A DNA stretch of 64,000 nt from Bacteroidales bacterium (GCA_016707705.1 JADJHD010000011.1:1-64000), one strand, 5' to 3'; positions 43,267 through 52,657 are shown, numbered from the stretch's first letter. Program-made: numbers and translations. The notes: generated by a model not told the origin, from the sequence alone.

Positions 43267-43653
43267 ATGGAGAAAATAAATGCCGTTGGCCGTCGTAAGA
43301 CTGCTATAGCCAGGGTATATCTCAAGGAAGGAACCGGAAGCATCATCGTCAACGGACGTGATTATAAGGAATATTTTCCAATGGCTATTCTGCACAGTAC
43401 AGTAGAGCAGCCTTTTGAAATCACCAATACAGTTGGTAAATATGATGTTACTGCCAATATGGTAGGCGGTGGAGTTAAAGGTCAGGCTGAAGCCCTTCGT
43501 TTGGGTATCTCCAGGATTCTTTGCGAAATCGACCCCGAAATGCGTCCTCCTCTCAAGGCTAAGGGACTCATGCGCCGTGACCCACGTATGGTGGAACGTA
43601 AGAAATTCGGACAGAAGAAAGCCCGTAAGCGCTTCCAGTTCAGCAAGCGTTAA
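43267..43653 (+). CDS. rpsI: 30S ribosomal protein S9
   Basis: The 128-residue S9 has the GRRKTAIARVYL start, the GGGVKGQAEALRLGISRIL block, and the conserved C-terminal KKARKRFQFSKR that reaches the P-site tRNA on the small subunit. It follows rplM closely in the same operon. A hairpin lies between it and rpsB. Confidence 0.95.
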   Translation: MEKINAVGRRKTAIARVYLKEGTGSIIVNGRDYKEYFPMAILHSTVEQPFEITNTVGKYDVTANMVGGGVKGQAEALRLGISRILCEIDPEMRPPLKAKGLMRRDPRMVERKKFGQKKARKRFQFSKR

Positions 43654-43682
43654 AAATGTGCGTGAAGGTAGTTTAGTATCTA

Positions 43683-43722
43683 AATTGCCAGGACTCCTCC
43701 TATGGCGGACTACCTGGCAATT
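43683..43722 (+). promoter_or_regulatory. Hairpin between rpsI and rpsB
   Basis: A perfect 10-bp stem AATTGCCAGG/CCTGGCAATT encloses a 20-base loop rich in CTCCTCC and GGCGGAC, followed by TTTAATT. It could be a weak terminator of rplM-rpsI or an autoregulatory leader for S2 and EF-Ts. No choice can be made from sequence alone. Confidence 0.5.
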
Positions 43723-43764
43723 GTTTAATTCAGGAATGTAAACTAAATCAAGGAAACAAATAAA

Positions 43765-44682
43765 ATGGCAAGAACAACTTTTGAAGAATTACTCGACTCA
43801 GGTGCTCATTTTGGTCACCTTCGCCGTAAATGGAATCCAAACATGGCTCCTTACATTTTCATGGAGCGTAATGGAATCCACATCATTGACCTTTACAAAA
43901 CCATAGCCAAGATCGACGAAGCAGCTGCAGCTTTGAAGCAGGTTTCAAAATCAGGCAAGAAGGTGCTTTTCGTAGCTACCAAGAAACAAGCTAAGGCTCT
44001 CGTTTCAGAACTGGTAAAGCCGGTTAACATGCCATATGTTACTGAGCGCTGGCCAGGCGGTATGCTTACCAACTTTGCAACTATCCGTAAAGCCGTTAAG
44101 AAAATGGCTTCACTGGATAAGCTTATGACAAGCCCCAGTTTTACAAATATCTCAAAACGCGAGCGTCTTCAGATTACCCGCGAACGTGCCAAGCTCGAGA
44201 AGAACCTTGGTTCAATCGCTGACCTCAATAAGCTTCCTTCAGCAATTTTTGTTGTTGATATCATGAAGGAACATATTGCAATCGCTGAAGCCCGCAAACT
44301 TAACATCCCCACCTTTGCCATCGTTGATACCAACAGCGATCCAAATCTGGTTGATTTCCCAATCCCTGCAAATGACGATGCATCAAAGTCAATCGCTCTC
44401 GTTGTAAAGAAAATCGTTGAAGCTATCGAAGAAGGTCTTGCTGAACGCAAACTTGATCGTGAAAAACGCTCATCCGACGAAGATCATGACGAATACGATG
44501 AAAACGGTGTTCGTATCGGTATCGAGGATATGGATGAAGAGGAAACCGCAGCAGAACGCGAAATCGCCAGGAAGAAACGCCTTGCAGAAGGTGAAGAATC
44601 AAGCGAAGATCGTTCCAAGCGCCCAAGGAAACCTGTTGCCCGTAAGCCAGGTGCCGGAAATCCTCCAAGGAAAAGAATCTAA
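43765..44682 (+). CDS. rpsB: 30S ribosomal protein S2
   Basis: The 305-residue protein is S2, with LLDSGAHFGHLRRKWNP at the N-terminus, VTERWPGGMLTNF, and AIVDTNSDPNLVDFPIPANDDA. The S2 fold ends near residue 230; an extra 70-residue charged tail follows, first acidic (SSDEDHDEYDEN; MDEEETAAERE), then basic (KRPRKPVARKPG). Extensions of this sort occur in Bacteroidota. It binds the small subunit together with S1-like proteins. It is followed by tsf, the universal partner. Confidence 0.95.
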   Translation: MARTTFEELLDSGAHFGHLRRKWNPNMAPYIFMERNGIHIIDLYKTIAKIDEAAAALKQVSKSGKKVLFVATKKQAKALVSELVKPVNMPYVTERWPGGMLTNFATIRKAVKKMASLDKLMTSPSFTNISKRERLQITRERAKLEKNLGSIADLNKLPSAIFVVDIMKEHIAIAEARKLNIPTFAIVDTNSDPNLVDFPIPANDDASKSIALVVKKIVEAIEEGLAERKLDREKRSSDEDHDEYDENGVRIGIEDMDEEETAAEREIARKKRLAEGEESSEDRSKRPRKPVARKPGAGNPPRKRI

Positions 44683-44706
44683 GTTTTCATTACATATTTC
44701 TTAGGT

Positions 44707-44758
44707 AAACCCATCGGGTTTCAGTTTAAAGGCTTGCCATTTCGGTATAGCCTTTAAA
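44707..44758 (+). promoter_or_regulatory. Two hairpins in the rpsB-tsf spacer
   Basis: AAACCC/GGGTTT (44707-44721) and TTTAAAGGC/GCCTTTAAA (44725-44758) form consecutive stems in the 158-base spacer before tsf. They may attenuate or regulate tsf expression. No T tract follows either. Confidence 0.4.
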
Positions 44759-44840
44759 TGGTAAATAAGGGATAGAGAAAACGAATAATATAAAGGGAGT
44801 TGATCCTCCTAAAATAAACCATAAAAGACAATACAACACA

Positions 44841-45677
44841 ATGGCAACTATTACTGCTTCAGAAGTAAATAAACTCCGTCAACAAACCGGAGCCGGAATG
44901 ATGGATTGCAAGAACGCCCTCGTAGAAGCTGATGGCGATATCGAAAAGGCAATTGACATCCTCCGCAAAAAAGGCCAGAAACTGGCTCTTAAACGTGCCG
45001 ACCGCGATGCCAACCAGGGTATCGTTATTGCCAAGACCACCGAGGACAATAAATTTGGTGGCATCATCATGCTCAACTGCGAAACAGACTTCGTAGCCAA
45101 GAATGAAGAATTTATTGAGTATGCAAATAAGGTTCTGAACCTCGCAGTTGCTGAAAAATGTCAGTCACTTGAGGATCTGAAAGCCAAGACCATCGACGGC
45201 CGCACCATCGCTGAAGGTGTTACCGATCTTACCGGCAAAACCGGAGAGAAAATGGAACTTGCACATTATGAATTTGTAGAAGCTCCAAGAGTAGTTGCTT
45301 ACAACCATTTTGGAAACCGTTTGGCTACCATTCTTGGTTTCAATCTTGACAACGTAGCTAACCTCGATGAGGTTGGTAAATTCGTTGCCATGCAGGTTGC
45401 TGCTATGAGCCCAGTTGCTGTTGATAAGGATGACGTATCAAGCGAACTTATCGAACGCGAAATGGAAATTGGCAAGGATCAGGCCCGCGCTGAAGGCAAA
45501 CCAGAAGAAATGGTTGAGAAGATCGCAATGGGTAAATTGAATAAATTCTACAAGGAGAGCACCCTGCTTAACCAGGAATTTATCAATGATGGTAAAATCA
45601 CCGTTCGTGATTATATCACCAAGGCTGATAAGGGTCTTACCGTTACCAAGTTCCACAGACTGCAGCTTGGTGCATAA
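44841..45677 (+). CDS. tsf: Elongation factor Ts
   Basis: The 278-residue guanine nucleotide exchange factor for EF-Tu has the N-terminal UBA-like region VNKLRQQTGAGMMDCKNALVEADGD and the core motif NCETDFVAKNEEF near residues 79-91. Downstream the C-terminal region has AMSPVAVDKDDVSSELIEREM. It recycles EF-Tu-GDP during translation. It closes the ribosomal protein group, before a strong bidirectional terminator shared with the convergent yqeY-like gene. Confidence 0.95.
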   Translation: MATITASEVNKLRQQTGAGMMDCKNALVEADGDIEKAIDILRKKGQKLALKRADRDANQGIVIAKTTEDNKFGGIIMLNCETDFVAKNEEFIEYANKVLNLAVAEKCQSLEDLKAKTIDGRTIAEGVTDLTGKTGEKMELAHYEFVEAPRVVAYNHFGNRLATILGFNLDNVANLDEVGKFVAMQVAAMSPVAVDKDDVSSELIEREMEIGKDQARAEGKPEEMVEKIAMGKLNKFYKESTLLNQEFINDGKITVRDYITKADKGLTVTKFHRLQLGA

Positions 45678-45693
45678 TCATATTTCGATACCG

Positions 45694-45732
45694 AAAAAAA
45701 AAGAGGCTTCCATTTGGAGGCCTCTTTTTTTT
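45694..45732. terminator. Bidirectional terminator between tsf and the yqeY-like gene
   Basis: A stem GAGGCTTCC/GGAGGCCTC (one G-U pair) with a 4-base ATTT loop is flanked by long A and T runs, so it works as an intrinsic terminator in both directions. Confidence 0.9.
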
Positions 45733-45748
45733 ACCCGGGTAATTGTTT

Positions 45749-46204
45749 TTAAGCTCCCAGCAATTGCTTGATGATTTCAGCAACGGTCTTGTTGTCGGCT
45801 GAACCGGCAAGCTCCTTGGACGCCATACCCATAACCTTACCCATGTCCTTAATTCCGGTTGCACCTGTGCTGGCAACAATCTGCCTGATCTTTTCCTCCA
45901 CTTCTTCCCGGCTCATCTGAGCAGGAAGATATTTTTCAATGATGGATGCCTGGAAAAGTTCTACTTCTGCCAGTTCAGGACGATTTTGTGCCTTGAAAAC
46001 CTCAGCACTTTCCTTGCGCTGCTTTACAAGCTTTTGAAGCATTTTTAACTCCACTGTCGCTGGTATCTCACCACTGCTTACATCCTTGCCGGTCTTCTCA
46101 AGCAATAAGGCTGCTTTTATAGCCCTGAGGGCTTCAAGCTTATCCTTGTCCTTGTTAAGCATTGCCTGCTTGATGTCGTCATTGATGAGTTTTTCCAGTT
46201 CCAT
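45749..46204 (-). CDS. GatB/YqeY domain-containing protein
   Basis: The 151-residue helical protein matches YqeY: an N-terminal helical bundle (LINDDIKQAMLNKDKDKLEALRAIKAALLLEK) and a C-terminal half (QMSREEVEEKIRQIVASTGATGIKDMGKVMGMASKELAG) related to the tRNA-binding tail domain of GatB. Its cellular role is not established; a link to amidotransferase-type tRNA reactions is inferred from the homology. It lies 47 bases after ftsZ on the same strand, so it is likely the last gene of the cell-division cluster. Confidence 0.85.
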   Translation of the reverse strand: MELEKLINDDIKQAMLNKDKDKLEALRAIKAALLLEKTGKDVSSGEIPATVELKMLQKLVKQRKESAEVFKAQNRPELAEVELFQASIIEKYLPAQMSREEVEEKIRQIVASTGATGIKDMGKVMGMASKELAGSADNKTVAEIIKQLLGA

Positions 46205-46251
46205 GGGGTTATTCTTGTATAATGCTTTTAGTGTGCCTAGAGGGGCTGATA

Positions 46252-47838
46252 TTAATCTACAGAGTCATGCAGGAAGGAGTTGTTCTCCCTCAATACAGGC
46301 TTGGATGGAGTTTCTGTATTCAGCGTATAGCGTGATATGCTGGATTCAGCTGAATTGCTTGTATCCTGAAGTTCAACATTACGACGCATGTATGCTGGCT
46401 GCTTCTCCAAATCTTCGAGATTGCCGCTTTTTGGACGGGCAATGCTGATATCCTTCAGTTTGCTTACCCTGTCCATGCGCTGTGATTCCTGTTCCCTTTC
46501 ATTTGGGAATACCAGTGGTTTCCTTATGAATGGCCTTTCCTGGGCTGGTTCAGGCACAGTTTTGTTAATGATCTCAAACTCAGGCTCAATCCTGGAAATA
46601 ATTGGGGTTTCCACTGGTTCAGGACTAACCTGGTACTGTTCTATAAAGCTTTCTTCACTCTGCTGAGCTTTTGCAGTATCTTCAAACAGGGTAAGGGGTA
46701 CTTCTACCTTGATTTCAGGAACAATGGGTGTAATTTCAGCGACACTGCTGATACTGCTGACCACTTCAATTGGTTTCTTTTCAACAAGGGTAACCTCGCT
46801 GATAGGTTCAGGCCTATTGTGAACCGGAGTTGAATAGGTGTTTCCCAGAATGTCATCCATTCTGTGAACAATCTTGTCCTTCTTGTCAAATCCTGTAGCA
46901 ATCAATGTAATGGCGATCTCATCATCCAGTGAATCATCAATGCCATCTCCCCAGATTACATTGGCATTATCGCCGGCCTGGGAAGTGATGTAAGCTGTGA
47001 TTTCATTGAGTTCTTCGAGGGAGATTTCGTTCTTTCCGGAGGTAATGTAAAGAAGTACATGATCAGCTCCCTTGATATCAGTATCATCAAGAAGAGGGGA
47101 GGTGAGTGCGTACTGAACAGCCTGCATTGCGCGATCTTCACCGCTGGCAATACCTGCGCCCATGATAGCCTTTCCACTGCTGTTCATGACAGTCTTGACG
47201 TCTTCAAAGTCAACATTGATGCGGCCTGTAACTGTAATGATTTCAGCTATGCCTTTTGCAGCAATGGTAAGAACGTCATCAGCCTTTCCGAATGCCTGGC
47301 TGAGTTTGAGGTCGCCCTGAAGATCAAGAAGTTTATCGTTGCAGACTACCAGGATGGTATCCACATATTTTTTTAGTTCTTCAATTCCAACTTCGGCTTG
47401 TTGCAGACGTTTCCTGCCTTCAAATCCGAATGGTTTGGTAACGATACCAACAGTAAGAATTCCGAGTTCCCTTGCTATTCTTGCGATAACAGGAGCAGCT
47501 CCGGTACCTGTACCACCACCCATTCCGGCAGTGATAAAGAGCATGGAAGTATTATGTTCGAGAATTCCACGGATGTCGGACTCACGCTGCAGGGCAGAAT
47601 CGCGTCCAACGGAAGGGATAGAGCCGGCTCCGAGTCCGGTGGCTCCTAGTGATATTTTATTTGGGACCGGGCTTAGTGATAATGACTGCACATCAGTATT
47701 GCAAATGTAAAAATCGACACCCTTGATGCCTTGTTTAAACATATGCGTTACAGCGTTGCTGCCGCCACCACCTACACCGATAACTTTTATTATGGAAGCC
47801 TGGTCTTTTGGCAGGTCGAATTTCAGCATTTCTAACAT
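46252..47838 (-). CDS. ftsZ: Cell division protein FtsZ
   Basis: The 528-residue tubulin homolog forms the Z-ring. The nucleotide-binding start IKVIGVGGGGSNAV and the tubulin signature GGGTGTG (107-113) are present. The globular part ends near residue 325, and a long variable linker of about 150 residues leads to a conserved tail motif QPAYMRRN near residue 482, which should contact FtsA. The tail then continues about 40 residues further, which is unusual in E. coli but common in Bacteroidota. The start has a strong Shine-Dalgarno sequence (AGGAGGAG) directly upstream. Confidence 0.95.
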   Translation of the reverse strand: MLEMLKFDLPKDQASIIKVIGVGGGGSNAVTHMFKQGIKGVDFYICNTDVQSLSLSPVPNKISLGATGLGAGSIPSVGRDSALQRESDIRGILEHNTSMLFITAGMGGGTGTGAAPVIARIARELGILTVGIVTKPFGFEGRKRLQQAEVGIEELKKYVDTILVVCNDKLLDLQGDLKLSQAFGKADDVLTIAAKGIAEIITVTGRINVDFEDVKTVMNSSGKAIMGAGIASGEDRAMQAVQYALTSPLLDDTDIKGADHVLLYITSGKNEISLEELNEITAYITSQAGDNANVIWGDGIDDSLDDEIAITLIATGFDKKDKIVHRMDDILGNTYSTPVHNRPEPISEVTLVEKKPIEVVSSISSVAEITPIVPEIKVEVPLTLFEDTAKAQQSEESFIEQYQVSPEPVETPIISRIEPEFEIINKTVPEPAQERPFIRKPLVFPNEREQESQRMDRVSKLKDISIARPKSGNLEDLEKQPAYMRRNVELQDTSNSAESSISRYTLNTETPSKPVLRENNSFLHDSVD

Positions 47839-48011
47839 TTTTCTCCTCCTAAAATTAGATGTTTATTGATCCTGAATGGGTTGGTACTGTAGATTAGTTA
47901 CTAACAAAATGCTTGTTAATTATTAACTGAATTTGGTGAATTGTCTTGAGTTTCAGCATTTCCAGTCCGATTCATGGCTATTTCCCTGATTTATCCCGGG
48001 AATTAGTAGAA

Positions 48012-49304
48012 TTAGTCAATTCCCTCTTCAAAAAATTTATTGAACCAATCCATCAATCCCTTTCCTCCGGGTTTCTTTTTTGGTTGTTTTACTGGTGTTT
48101 CAGTTGCCGGATCACCTTCCTGCACCTGCTCATTTGATGGTGTGAGATGACGCTCATTTCTCTGAAGTCCGAGCATTACAAGTCCGACACCGGTTGCATA
48201 CATGGGACTTGTGATTTCTTCTGGAACGGTGCTGGCAAGATGCTCATTAGGATAACCAATCCGGGTATCCATGGCTGTCATGAACTGGGTAAGCTGTTCA
48301 ATATGCTTCAGCATTGATCCGCCACCGGTGAGAACTATACCGGCAATGAGTTTTTTCTCCAGTCCGGTCGACTTGATTTCATGGTATACATACTCGATGA
48401 TTTCTTCCATGCGAGCCTGAATGATGCTGGCAAGATTCTTCAGGGTGATTTCCTTCGGAGCTCTTCCCCTCAGTCCGGGTATAGCAACCACTTCTTCATT
48501 CTTATTTTCCTTAGCCAGTGCAGAACCGAATTTCACCTTCAGATCTTCGGCATGCTTTTTAATGATGCTGCAACCGGTCTTGATATCCTCGGTAATAATA
48601 TCCCCGCCAAATGGAATTACAGCGGTATGCCGGATAATTCCATCCAGGAATATCGCGATATCGGTTGTTCCACCGCCTATATCAACCAAAACTACTCCAG
48701 CTTCCTTTTCATCATCGCTGAGTACGGATTCGGAAGAAGCCAGTGGCTCAAGAATCATATTTTCAACATTGTATCCGGCTTTCTGGATGCATTTGAAAAT
48801 ATTCATGGCAGCAGAAGTCTGGCCTGTGATGATATGAAAATTGGCTTCTACCTGATGTCCCATGGCTCCTTTCGGATCCTTGATGCCGGATTCGCCATCA
48901 ATGGTATACTCCTGAGGAATTACATCAATGATTTTTTCACCGGGATTCATGGCAATGTTGAACATATCGGAAGTCAGGCTATCCAGATCCTCCTGGCTGA
49001 TCTCAGTATCAGGATGTTTCCTGATGCTGCTGCCCCTGAGCTGCAGACTGCGGATATGCTGTCCGGCAATACCTACGTTTACCGTCCTGATATTTACACC
49101 GGAGCGGGCTTCGGCTTCTTTCACAGCCGCCTGTATGGATTGAACGGTATTTTCAATATTGGTAATCACTCCCCTGCGAACACCAATGGATTCGCTCCTT
49201 CCATAGCCCAATACTTCTATTTTGCCCAAATCATTTCTGCGACCAACTATTGCCGCAATTTTAGTGGTGCCGATGTCTAATCCGACGATAATTTCCGATT
49301 CCAT
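48012..49304 (-). CDS. ftsA: Cell division protein FtsA
   Basis: The 430-residue actin-like protein has the VGLDIGTTKIAAIVGRR start, the SHS2-type 1C subdomain region, the phosphate-binding DIGGGTTDIAIF and the adenosine motif VLTGGGSML. The C-terminus ends in an amphipathic helix (KGLMDWFNKFFEEGID) that attaches it to the membrane. It tethers FtsZ filaments. A linker of about 30 residues precedes the helix. It lies between ftsQ and ftsZ, 7 bases from the former, in the classical order. Confidence 0.95.
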   Translation of the reverse strand: MESEIIVGLDIGTTKIAAIVGRRNDLGKIEVLGYGRSESIGVRRGVITNIENTVQSIQAAVKEAEARSGVNIRTVNVGIAGQHIRSLQLRGSSIRKHPDTEISQEDLDSLTSDMFNIAMNPGEKIIDVIPQEYTIDGESGIKDPKGAMGHQVEANFHIITGQTSAAMNIFKCIQKAGYNVENMILEPLASSESVLSDDEKEAGVVLVDIGGGTTDIAIFLDGIIRHTAVIPFGGDIITEDIKTGCSIIKKHAEDLKVKFGSALAKENKNEEVVAIPGLRGRAPKEITLKNLASIIQARMEEIIEYVYHEIKSTGLEKKLIAGIVLTGGGSMLKHIEQLTQFMTAMDTRIGYPNEHLASTVPEEITSPMYATGVGLVMLGLQRNERHLTPSNEQVQEGDPATETPVKQPKKKPGGKGLMDWFNKFFEEGID

Positions 49305-49310
49305 ACTATT

Positions 49311-50108
49311 TTATTTTGTGCAAACAACTTGATTCTTATAGGTTAAATTGATGATTCTGTATTTTGTCCAGCCTGTGCGGGTGAGTCCGTATTTGTAAAA
49401 TGCTTTCAGGTTTTCGATTTTCTCAGCAGTTTCTGAGGTGTCACCAAATTCTATGATGTGGAAACCTGTTCTTGTCGCCAATCTGTAATTTCCATCAGCC
49501 TTTACGTATATCTGTTCGACAAGGGCATCCATGACACTGTCGTTTTTCATGAACCCTGCCATGCTGTAAATGCCCTGCAATCGTTGCAAGTCTTCTGAAA
49601 ATGGCTTGTTCCCCTGTTTTGTGAAAATGTTCTTGCCTGGTTTCAGCGGGACATTCAGGGATCCATTAGCTACAATAACTCTTGCTGGATAAGCCGGATT
49701 GGCAGGAAGTATCTTGCCTTTTGAATCAATATAGAATTCCCTTCCTGTTTCACTGATTATTCTGACAATGGGCTTGCACTGCTGAATGTCAACCATCAGC
49801 TTTCCTTCTATTGATAGATGGGCATCTGCCACATCAATGTTCGGATTGCTTCGCAGGAAACTTATAATGCCTTTCAGGTCAATTTCATCAAGACTCTTCT
49901 TGTCGAATTTACCGAAACGACCAGTCAGCTGACTCTTGATGTCGGCTGCTGTAAACAGGGGCTCAATTCCTGCATCCTTCATTCTGATTTCAACTCCGGT
50001 GCAGGGCTTTACCTCATGGGTTTGGTTTGCAAAACTCATGAGTACTACTGAACCAGCTGCAAAGGCTGTCCAGAGGGTGATTAGCAATATTCTTAAAAAC
50101 AGTTTCAT
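49311..50108 (-). CDS. ftsQ: Cell division protein FtsQ/DivIB
   Basis: The 265-residue membrane protein has one N-terminal transmembrane segment (LRILLITLWTAFAAGSVVL), followed by a periplasmic POTRA-like part (EVKPCTGVEIRMKDAG to PIVRIISETGREFYI) and a beta domain. Identification rests on position between murC and ftsA and on these features, since FtsQ sequences diverge strongly. Its ATG overlaps the murC stop by four bases (ATGA), so translation is coupled. It recruits FtsL and later division proteins. Confidence 0.85.
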   Translation of the reverse strand: MKLFLRILLITLWTAFAAGSVVLMSFANQTHEVKPCTGVEIRMKDAGIEPLFTAADIKSQLTGRFGKFDKKSLDEIDLKGIISFLRSNPNIDVADAHLSIEGKLMVDIQQCKPIVRIISETGREFYIDSKGKILPANPAYPARVIVANGSLNVPLKPGKNIFTKQGNKPFSEDLQRLQGIYSMAGFMKNDSVMDALVEQIYVKADGNYRLATRTGFHIIEFGDTSETAEKIENLKAFYKYGLTRTGWTKYRIINLTYKNQVVCTK

Positions 50109-51478
50109 TTCTTCACCTCCCTTCCTGAAAGGTAGTTTTCAATAGGAGCTGCAAGAGTGTCAATATCTCCGGCTCCCAAGGTCATTAGTACTTCAAACGG
50201 TATTTCATCAAGGATTGAAGGGAAATCTGTCATCTCCACCAATCTTGATGGCTTGCTGATATTGTCAAACAGCAGCTGCGAACTCACACCTTCAATCGGT
50301 AATTCCCTTGCAGGATATATTGGCAGGAGAATTACATAATCAAGTAAGTCAAGGCTTATTGCGAATTCACTTGCGAAATCCCGGGTCCTACTGTAGAGGT
50401 GTGGCTGGAAAATACCTGTGATTGTTTTCCCCTGAAACAGTTTTCTTGCAGAGCTTATACTGGCAGTTAGTTCTGCAGGATGGTGAGCATAATCATCGAT
50501 GTACACTGCCTTTTCACTTCTGAACCTGATGTCGAAACGCCTTCTTACCCCGCTAAAGCTTGCAATCGCATTTTTAAGTTCATTCTCGCTTACACCGCAC
50601 AGCCAGCTGCAAGCAAGGGCTGCAACGGCATTCTCCACATTGTATAATCCGGGAATTCCAAGGACCATTCCTGTGATTTTTCCATTAGGATGGATAAAAT
50701 CAAAATGATAAAGTCCATCCTTCAGTTTCAGATTCTCAGCATGAAAATCAGATGACTGATCAAGGCTGTAAGAATAGGTTTGAATACCTGATTCTTCAGG
50801 CAGGGTCAATTCCAAACCCAGTTTCAGAACCAGATTGCCTCCCTTTCTGATCTTTCCTGCAAACTCAGTAAAGCTTTGCAGCAGGGCATCATGGTTGCCA
50901 TAAATATCAAGATGATCGGCATCCATGCTGGTGATCACTGCTGTATTTGGCGACAGCTGCAGGAATGAACGGTCGTATTCATCAGCTTCAGCCACCAGGT
51001 ATTCCGATTGTTCGGTCAGCAGCAGATTGCTTTCGTAATTCTTGCTGATTCCACCAAGGAAAGCCTGACATCCTTTAACTGATTGTTTCATCAGGTGGGC
51101 TGTCATGGTGCTGGTGGTTGTTTTGCCATGTGTGCCTGCAATGGCAATGGTATTGTAGTCGGCTGCTATCATTCCCAATACTTCTGCTCTCTTATGCAGA
51201 GTTGCACCCTTTTTCAGCAGGAATTGATATTCTGCATGATTTGCTGGAATAGCAGGAGTAAAAATAATCAGGTCAATATGAGCTGGAATTTTCGAAAGGT
51301 CCTCCTCGAAGTGTATCCTCATGCCTTCCTTTTGAAGTGAGGCGGTAAGAGAGGTGGGAGTCTTGTCATAACCATGAACCTGCCACCCCTTACTCAGGAA
51401 GTAACGGGCAAGCGCACTCATTCCAATTCCCCCGATTCCGAGGAAATAGACAGTGCCTTGTTTTGGTAGTGGTTTCAT
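50105..51478 (-). CDS. murC: UDP-N-acetylmuramate-L-alanine ligase
   Basis: The 457-residue Mur ligase adds L-alanine to UDP-MurNAc, the first amino acid of the peptidoglycan stem. The N-terminal UDP-binding motif FLGIGGIGMSALARY and the ATP-binding GTHGKTTTS (115-123) are evident, as are MDADHLDIYGNHD and the DDYAHHPAE motif with the conserved histidines. Cytoplasmic. It is followed by ftsQ with a four-base overlap and preceded by murG, 45 bases away. Confidence 0.95.
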   Translation of the reverse strand: MKPLPKQGTVYFLGIGGIGMSALARYFLSKGWQVHGYDKTPTSLTASLQKEGMRIHFEEDLSKIPAHIDLIIFTPAIPANHAEYQFLLKKGATLHKRAEVLGMIAADYNTIAIAGTHGKTTTSTMTAHLMKQSVKGCQAFLGGISKNYESNLLLTEQSEYLVAEADEYDRSFLQLSPNTAVITSMDADHLDIYGNHDALLQSFTEFAGKIRKGGNLVLKLGLELTLPEESGIQTYSYSLDQSSDFHAENLKLKDGLYHFDFIHPNGKITGMVLGIPGLYNVENAVAALACSWLCGVSENELKNAIASFSGVRRRFDIRFRSEKAVYIDDYAHHPAELTASISSARKLFQGKTITGIFQPHLYSRTRDFASEFAISLDLLDYVILLPIYPARELPIEGVSSQLLFDNISKPSRLVEMTDFPSILDEIPFEVLMTLGAGDIDTLAAPIENYLSGREVKK

Positions 51479-51523
51479 GGTTGGTTATAAGGGTTGATTA
51501 AGTTTTGTCGGTTAGGGTCTGAA

Positions 51524-52657
51524 TCAGTGCTTTTTCTTGGACCTTTTCCTGCTGATCAGCTTCAATGCTTCATCTGCTATGGTGTTAGCAGCATCCGGGA
51601 AAGCCATCTTGCGGATGTTTTCCCTGAGCTGTTCCTGCTTATGCTCATTTTTGGATAGTTCAACAACTGCAGGGACCAGATCTTCCATGGCATCCATATC
51701 CGTTATGAGTATAGCTGCATTTCTGCCTGAAAGGGCTTCTGCATTCTTGGTTTGATGATCCTCAGTAACATTAGGTGAGGGAACGAGTATGCAAGGTTTT
51801 GCCACAACGCATAATTCGGAGATGGCAATAGCACCTGCTCTGGAAATAACTATATCGGCAGCGGCATAAGCCTGATCCATTCTGGTGATGAAAGGGGAGG
51901 TTACGAATCCGCTTTTAGGATATTTCTTTATTGCTTCTGCAGCAGTGTCAGCAAAGCTTTTTCCTGTCTGCCAAATGAGCTGGATATTGTTTTCAGCCAG
52001 CAAGGCAAGACCTTCGTTGATGCTGTTGTTAATCGTTCTGGCACCCAGACTTCCTCCAACTACAAGAACAGTCAGTTTATCTGCAGAGAGTGAGAAGGAT
52101 GCGAGTGCGGCTTTCCTGTCAGTGCCCTCATAATTGATATCCTGCCTGATTGGATTACCGGTAAGCCGGATCTTTTCTTCAGGGAAGTAGCGATCCATTA
52201 GGGCATAGGCTACACAGATGCAATCAACTTTTTTGGCAAGTATTTTATTGGTTATTCCAGGAAATGAGTTCTGCTCCTGAATCAGGGTAGGAATTCCCAT
52301 TGCCGCTGCAGCCCTTAGGGTTGGTCCGGATGCATACCCGCCGGTGCCGATGGCCACATCAGGTTTGAAATCACTGATGAGTAATTGAGCTTTTATCAGG
52401 CTTGAAATAACCTTAAAGGGAAAGGAAAGGTTTTCAATTGTGAATTTCCGCTGCAGACCGCTGATCCAGAGTCCCTCAATCGGGTAGCCAGCTGCCGGCA
52501 CCTTTTCCATTTCCATTCGTCCCTTTGCTCCGACAAACAGTATGTCAGCCGTTGGGACTTTAGCCTTAATGGCATTAGCAATGGCGATAGCCGGGAAGAT
52601 ATGTCCTCCGGTACCACCTCCGCTGAGAATTACTTTTATGTTTTCAAGCTGCTGCAT
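51524..52657 (-). CDS. murG: UDP-N-acetylglucosamine transferase MurG
   Basis: The start at 52657 (MQQLENIKVILSGGG) follows a strong Shine-Dalgarno sequence GGAAGGAG, while the frame extending to 52684 would start deep inside ftsW. The 377-residue glycosyltransferase adds GlcNAc to lipid I to form lipid II on the cytoplasmic face of the membrane. Motifs are GGGTGGHIFPA (13-23), IGTGGYASGPTL and LIQEQNSFPG, then VVGGSLGARTIN and the UDP-binding AIAISELCVVAKP region. It overlaps the end of ftsW by 14 bases, indicating coupling. Confidence 0.95.
   Translation of the reverse strand: MQQLENIKVILSGGGTGGHIFPAIAIANAIKAKVPTADILFVGAKGRMEMEKVPAAGYPIEGLWISGLQRKFTIENLSFPFKVISSLIKAQLLISDFKPDVAIGTGGYASGPTLRAAAAMGIPTLIQEQNSFPGITNKILAKKVDCICVAYALMDRYFPEEKIRLTGNPIRQDINYEGTDRKAALASFSLSADKLTVLVVGGSLGARTINNSINEGLALLAENNIQLIWQTGKSFADTAAEAIKKYPKSGFVTSPFITRMDQAYAAADIVISRAGAIAISELCVVAKPCILVPSPNVTEDHQTKNAEALSGRNAAILITDMDAMEDLVPAVVELSKNEHKQEQLRENIRKMAFPDAANTIADEALKLISRKRSKKKH

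Noticed and set aside
48381..49280. 299-residue plus-strand frame opposite ftsA
   Set aside because: It is a long antisense shadow of a strongly conserved gene, with no ribosome-binding site or recognisable domain.
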